Source: Carallia brachiata
Lineage: Eukaryota > Streptophyta > Magnoliopsida > Malpighiales > Rhizophoraceae
Reading direction: 5' to 3'
Length of the DNA: 64,000 bases
NCBI GenBank assembly: GCA_021464245.1
Contig: JADCRB010000155.1
Span: forward strand, 993,849-1,057,848
The position numbers and the translations under genes were made by a program. Shown piece by piece: positions 63,842 to 64,000 of this stretch. Under the pieces are notes generated by a model. That model was not told the DNA's origin. It saw only the letters and a list, made by a program, of their open reading frames with translations, and ran no database searches. Each line of letters begins with the position of its first letter. Position 1 is the stretch's first letter.

Positions 63842-64000
63842 GGGATAAGCATTTTTGAGATTTTAAACCTTTAAATTTTTTTATGTTTGAGTTCTAAACC
63901 TTTTTAACATTTCATTTGAGTCCTAAACATTTTAATTTTTTACTATATCAGTCCTTTAAGTTACAAAAAGTAGTCAATCCATTAATAAGTGAGTTTAATT
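63842..64000. mobile_element. Mutator-type MITE, copy 3 (cut by the window end)
   Basis: The sequence starts GGGATAAGCATTTTTGAG and continues with TTTTAAACCTTTAAATTTTT, ATGTTTGAGTTCTAAACC and AGTAGTCAATCCATTAATAA, paralleling the inverted arm of the 5103-5601 element. The right half lies beyond the window. Confidence 0.65.

Noticed and set aside
1..64000. CRISPR arrays, operons, intact tRNA or rRNA genes, autonomous transposases
   Set aside because: None seen on either strand; the gene structures are those of a plant nuclear genome.

Overview
This is a 64 kb piece of a plant nuclear genome. Most of it is AT-rich intergenic DNA with poly-A/poly-T tracts, microsatellites and short non-autonomous transposons, broken by six intron-rich genes with GT..AG introns. 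All six encode proteins recognisable as eudicot proteins. The sequences and the compact introns suggest a woody eudicot such as Citrus or a relative, but that is an impression, not a demonstrated identification.

Layout. 1-12,200 holds no gene I can support; it carries a Mutator-type MITE (5103-5601, 10-bp target duplication), a short tRNA-derived SINE (7620-7713, 11-bp duplication), a hAT-type MITE (8440-8922, 8-bp duplication) and a decayed GAGCTCG/AGCCGAGC-type repeat. 12,285-16,640 (+) is an O-fucosyltransferase-family, Golgi-type glycosyltransferase (9 exons, 603 aa). It converges with 17,609-28,044 (-), a very large nuclear protein with two Agenet/Tudor-like domains, orthologous to Arabidopsis G2484-1 (15 coding exons, 2,120 aa, plus a far-upstream untranslated exon near 30.2 kb). 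34,500-41,467 (-) is a MIP1-type leucine-zipper/DUF547 protein (11 coding exons, 600 aa). 41.9-47.9 kb is gene-poor and contains a terminal-inverted-repeat element filled by about 800 bp of CT-rich satellite, plus a candidate non-coding transcript near 44.7 kb. 47,977-50,641 (-) is mitochondrial 10-formyl-tetrahydrofolate deformylase (PurU; 8 exons, 327 aa). Divergent from it, 53,124-54,326 (+) is a tiny conserved one-helix membrane protein (59 aa, 3 exons, two of them under 20 coding bases). 56,305-60,786 (-) is mitochondrial phosphatidylserine decarboxylase (PSD1; 12 exons), whose first exon appears to carry a one-base frameshift in a homopolymer. 61-64 kb is again intergenic, with two more copies of the Mutator-type MITE.

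The genes are independent housekeeping or regulatory loci, not a pathway cluster. Two of them act in mitochondria: PurU releases formate and THF, which keeps photorespiratory glycine decarboxylation running, and PSD1 makes phosphatidylethanolamine. From memory, the Arabidopsis orthologues of the O-fucosyltransferase, G2484-1, PURU1 and PSD1 all lie in a short stretch of chromosome 4, so the window looks like a conserved eudicot block.

I found no genuinely new system. The points most worth a second look are the PSD1 exon-1 frameshift, the 19-base terminal exon of the small membrane protein, the transposon-borne CT satellite, the MITEs with intact target duplications, and the upstream ORFs that overlap the start codons of three of the genes.
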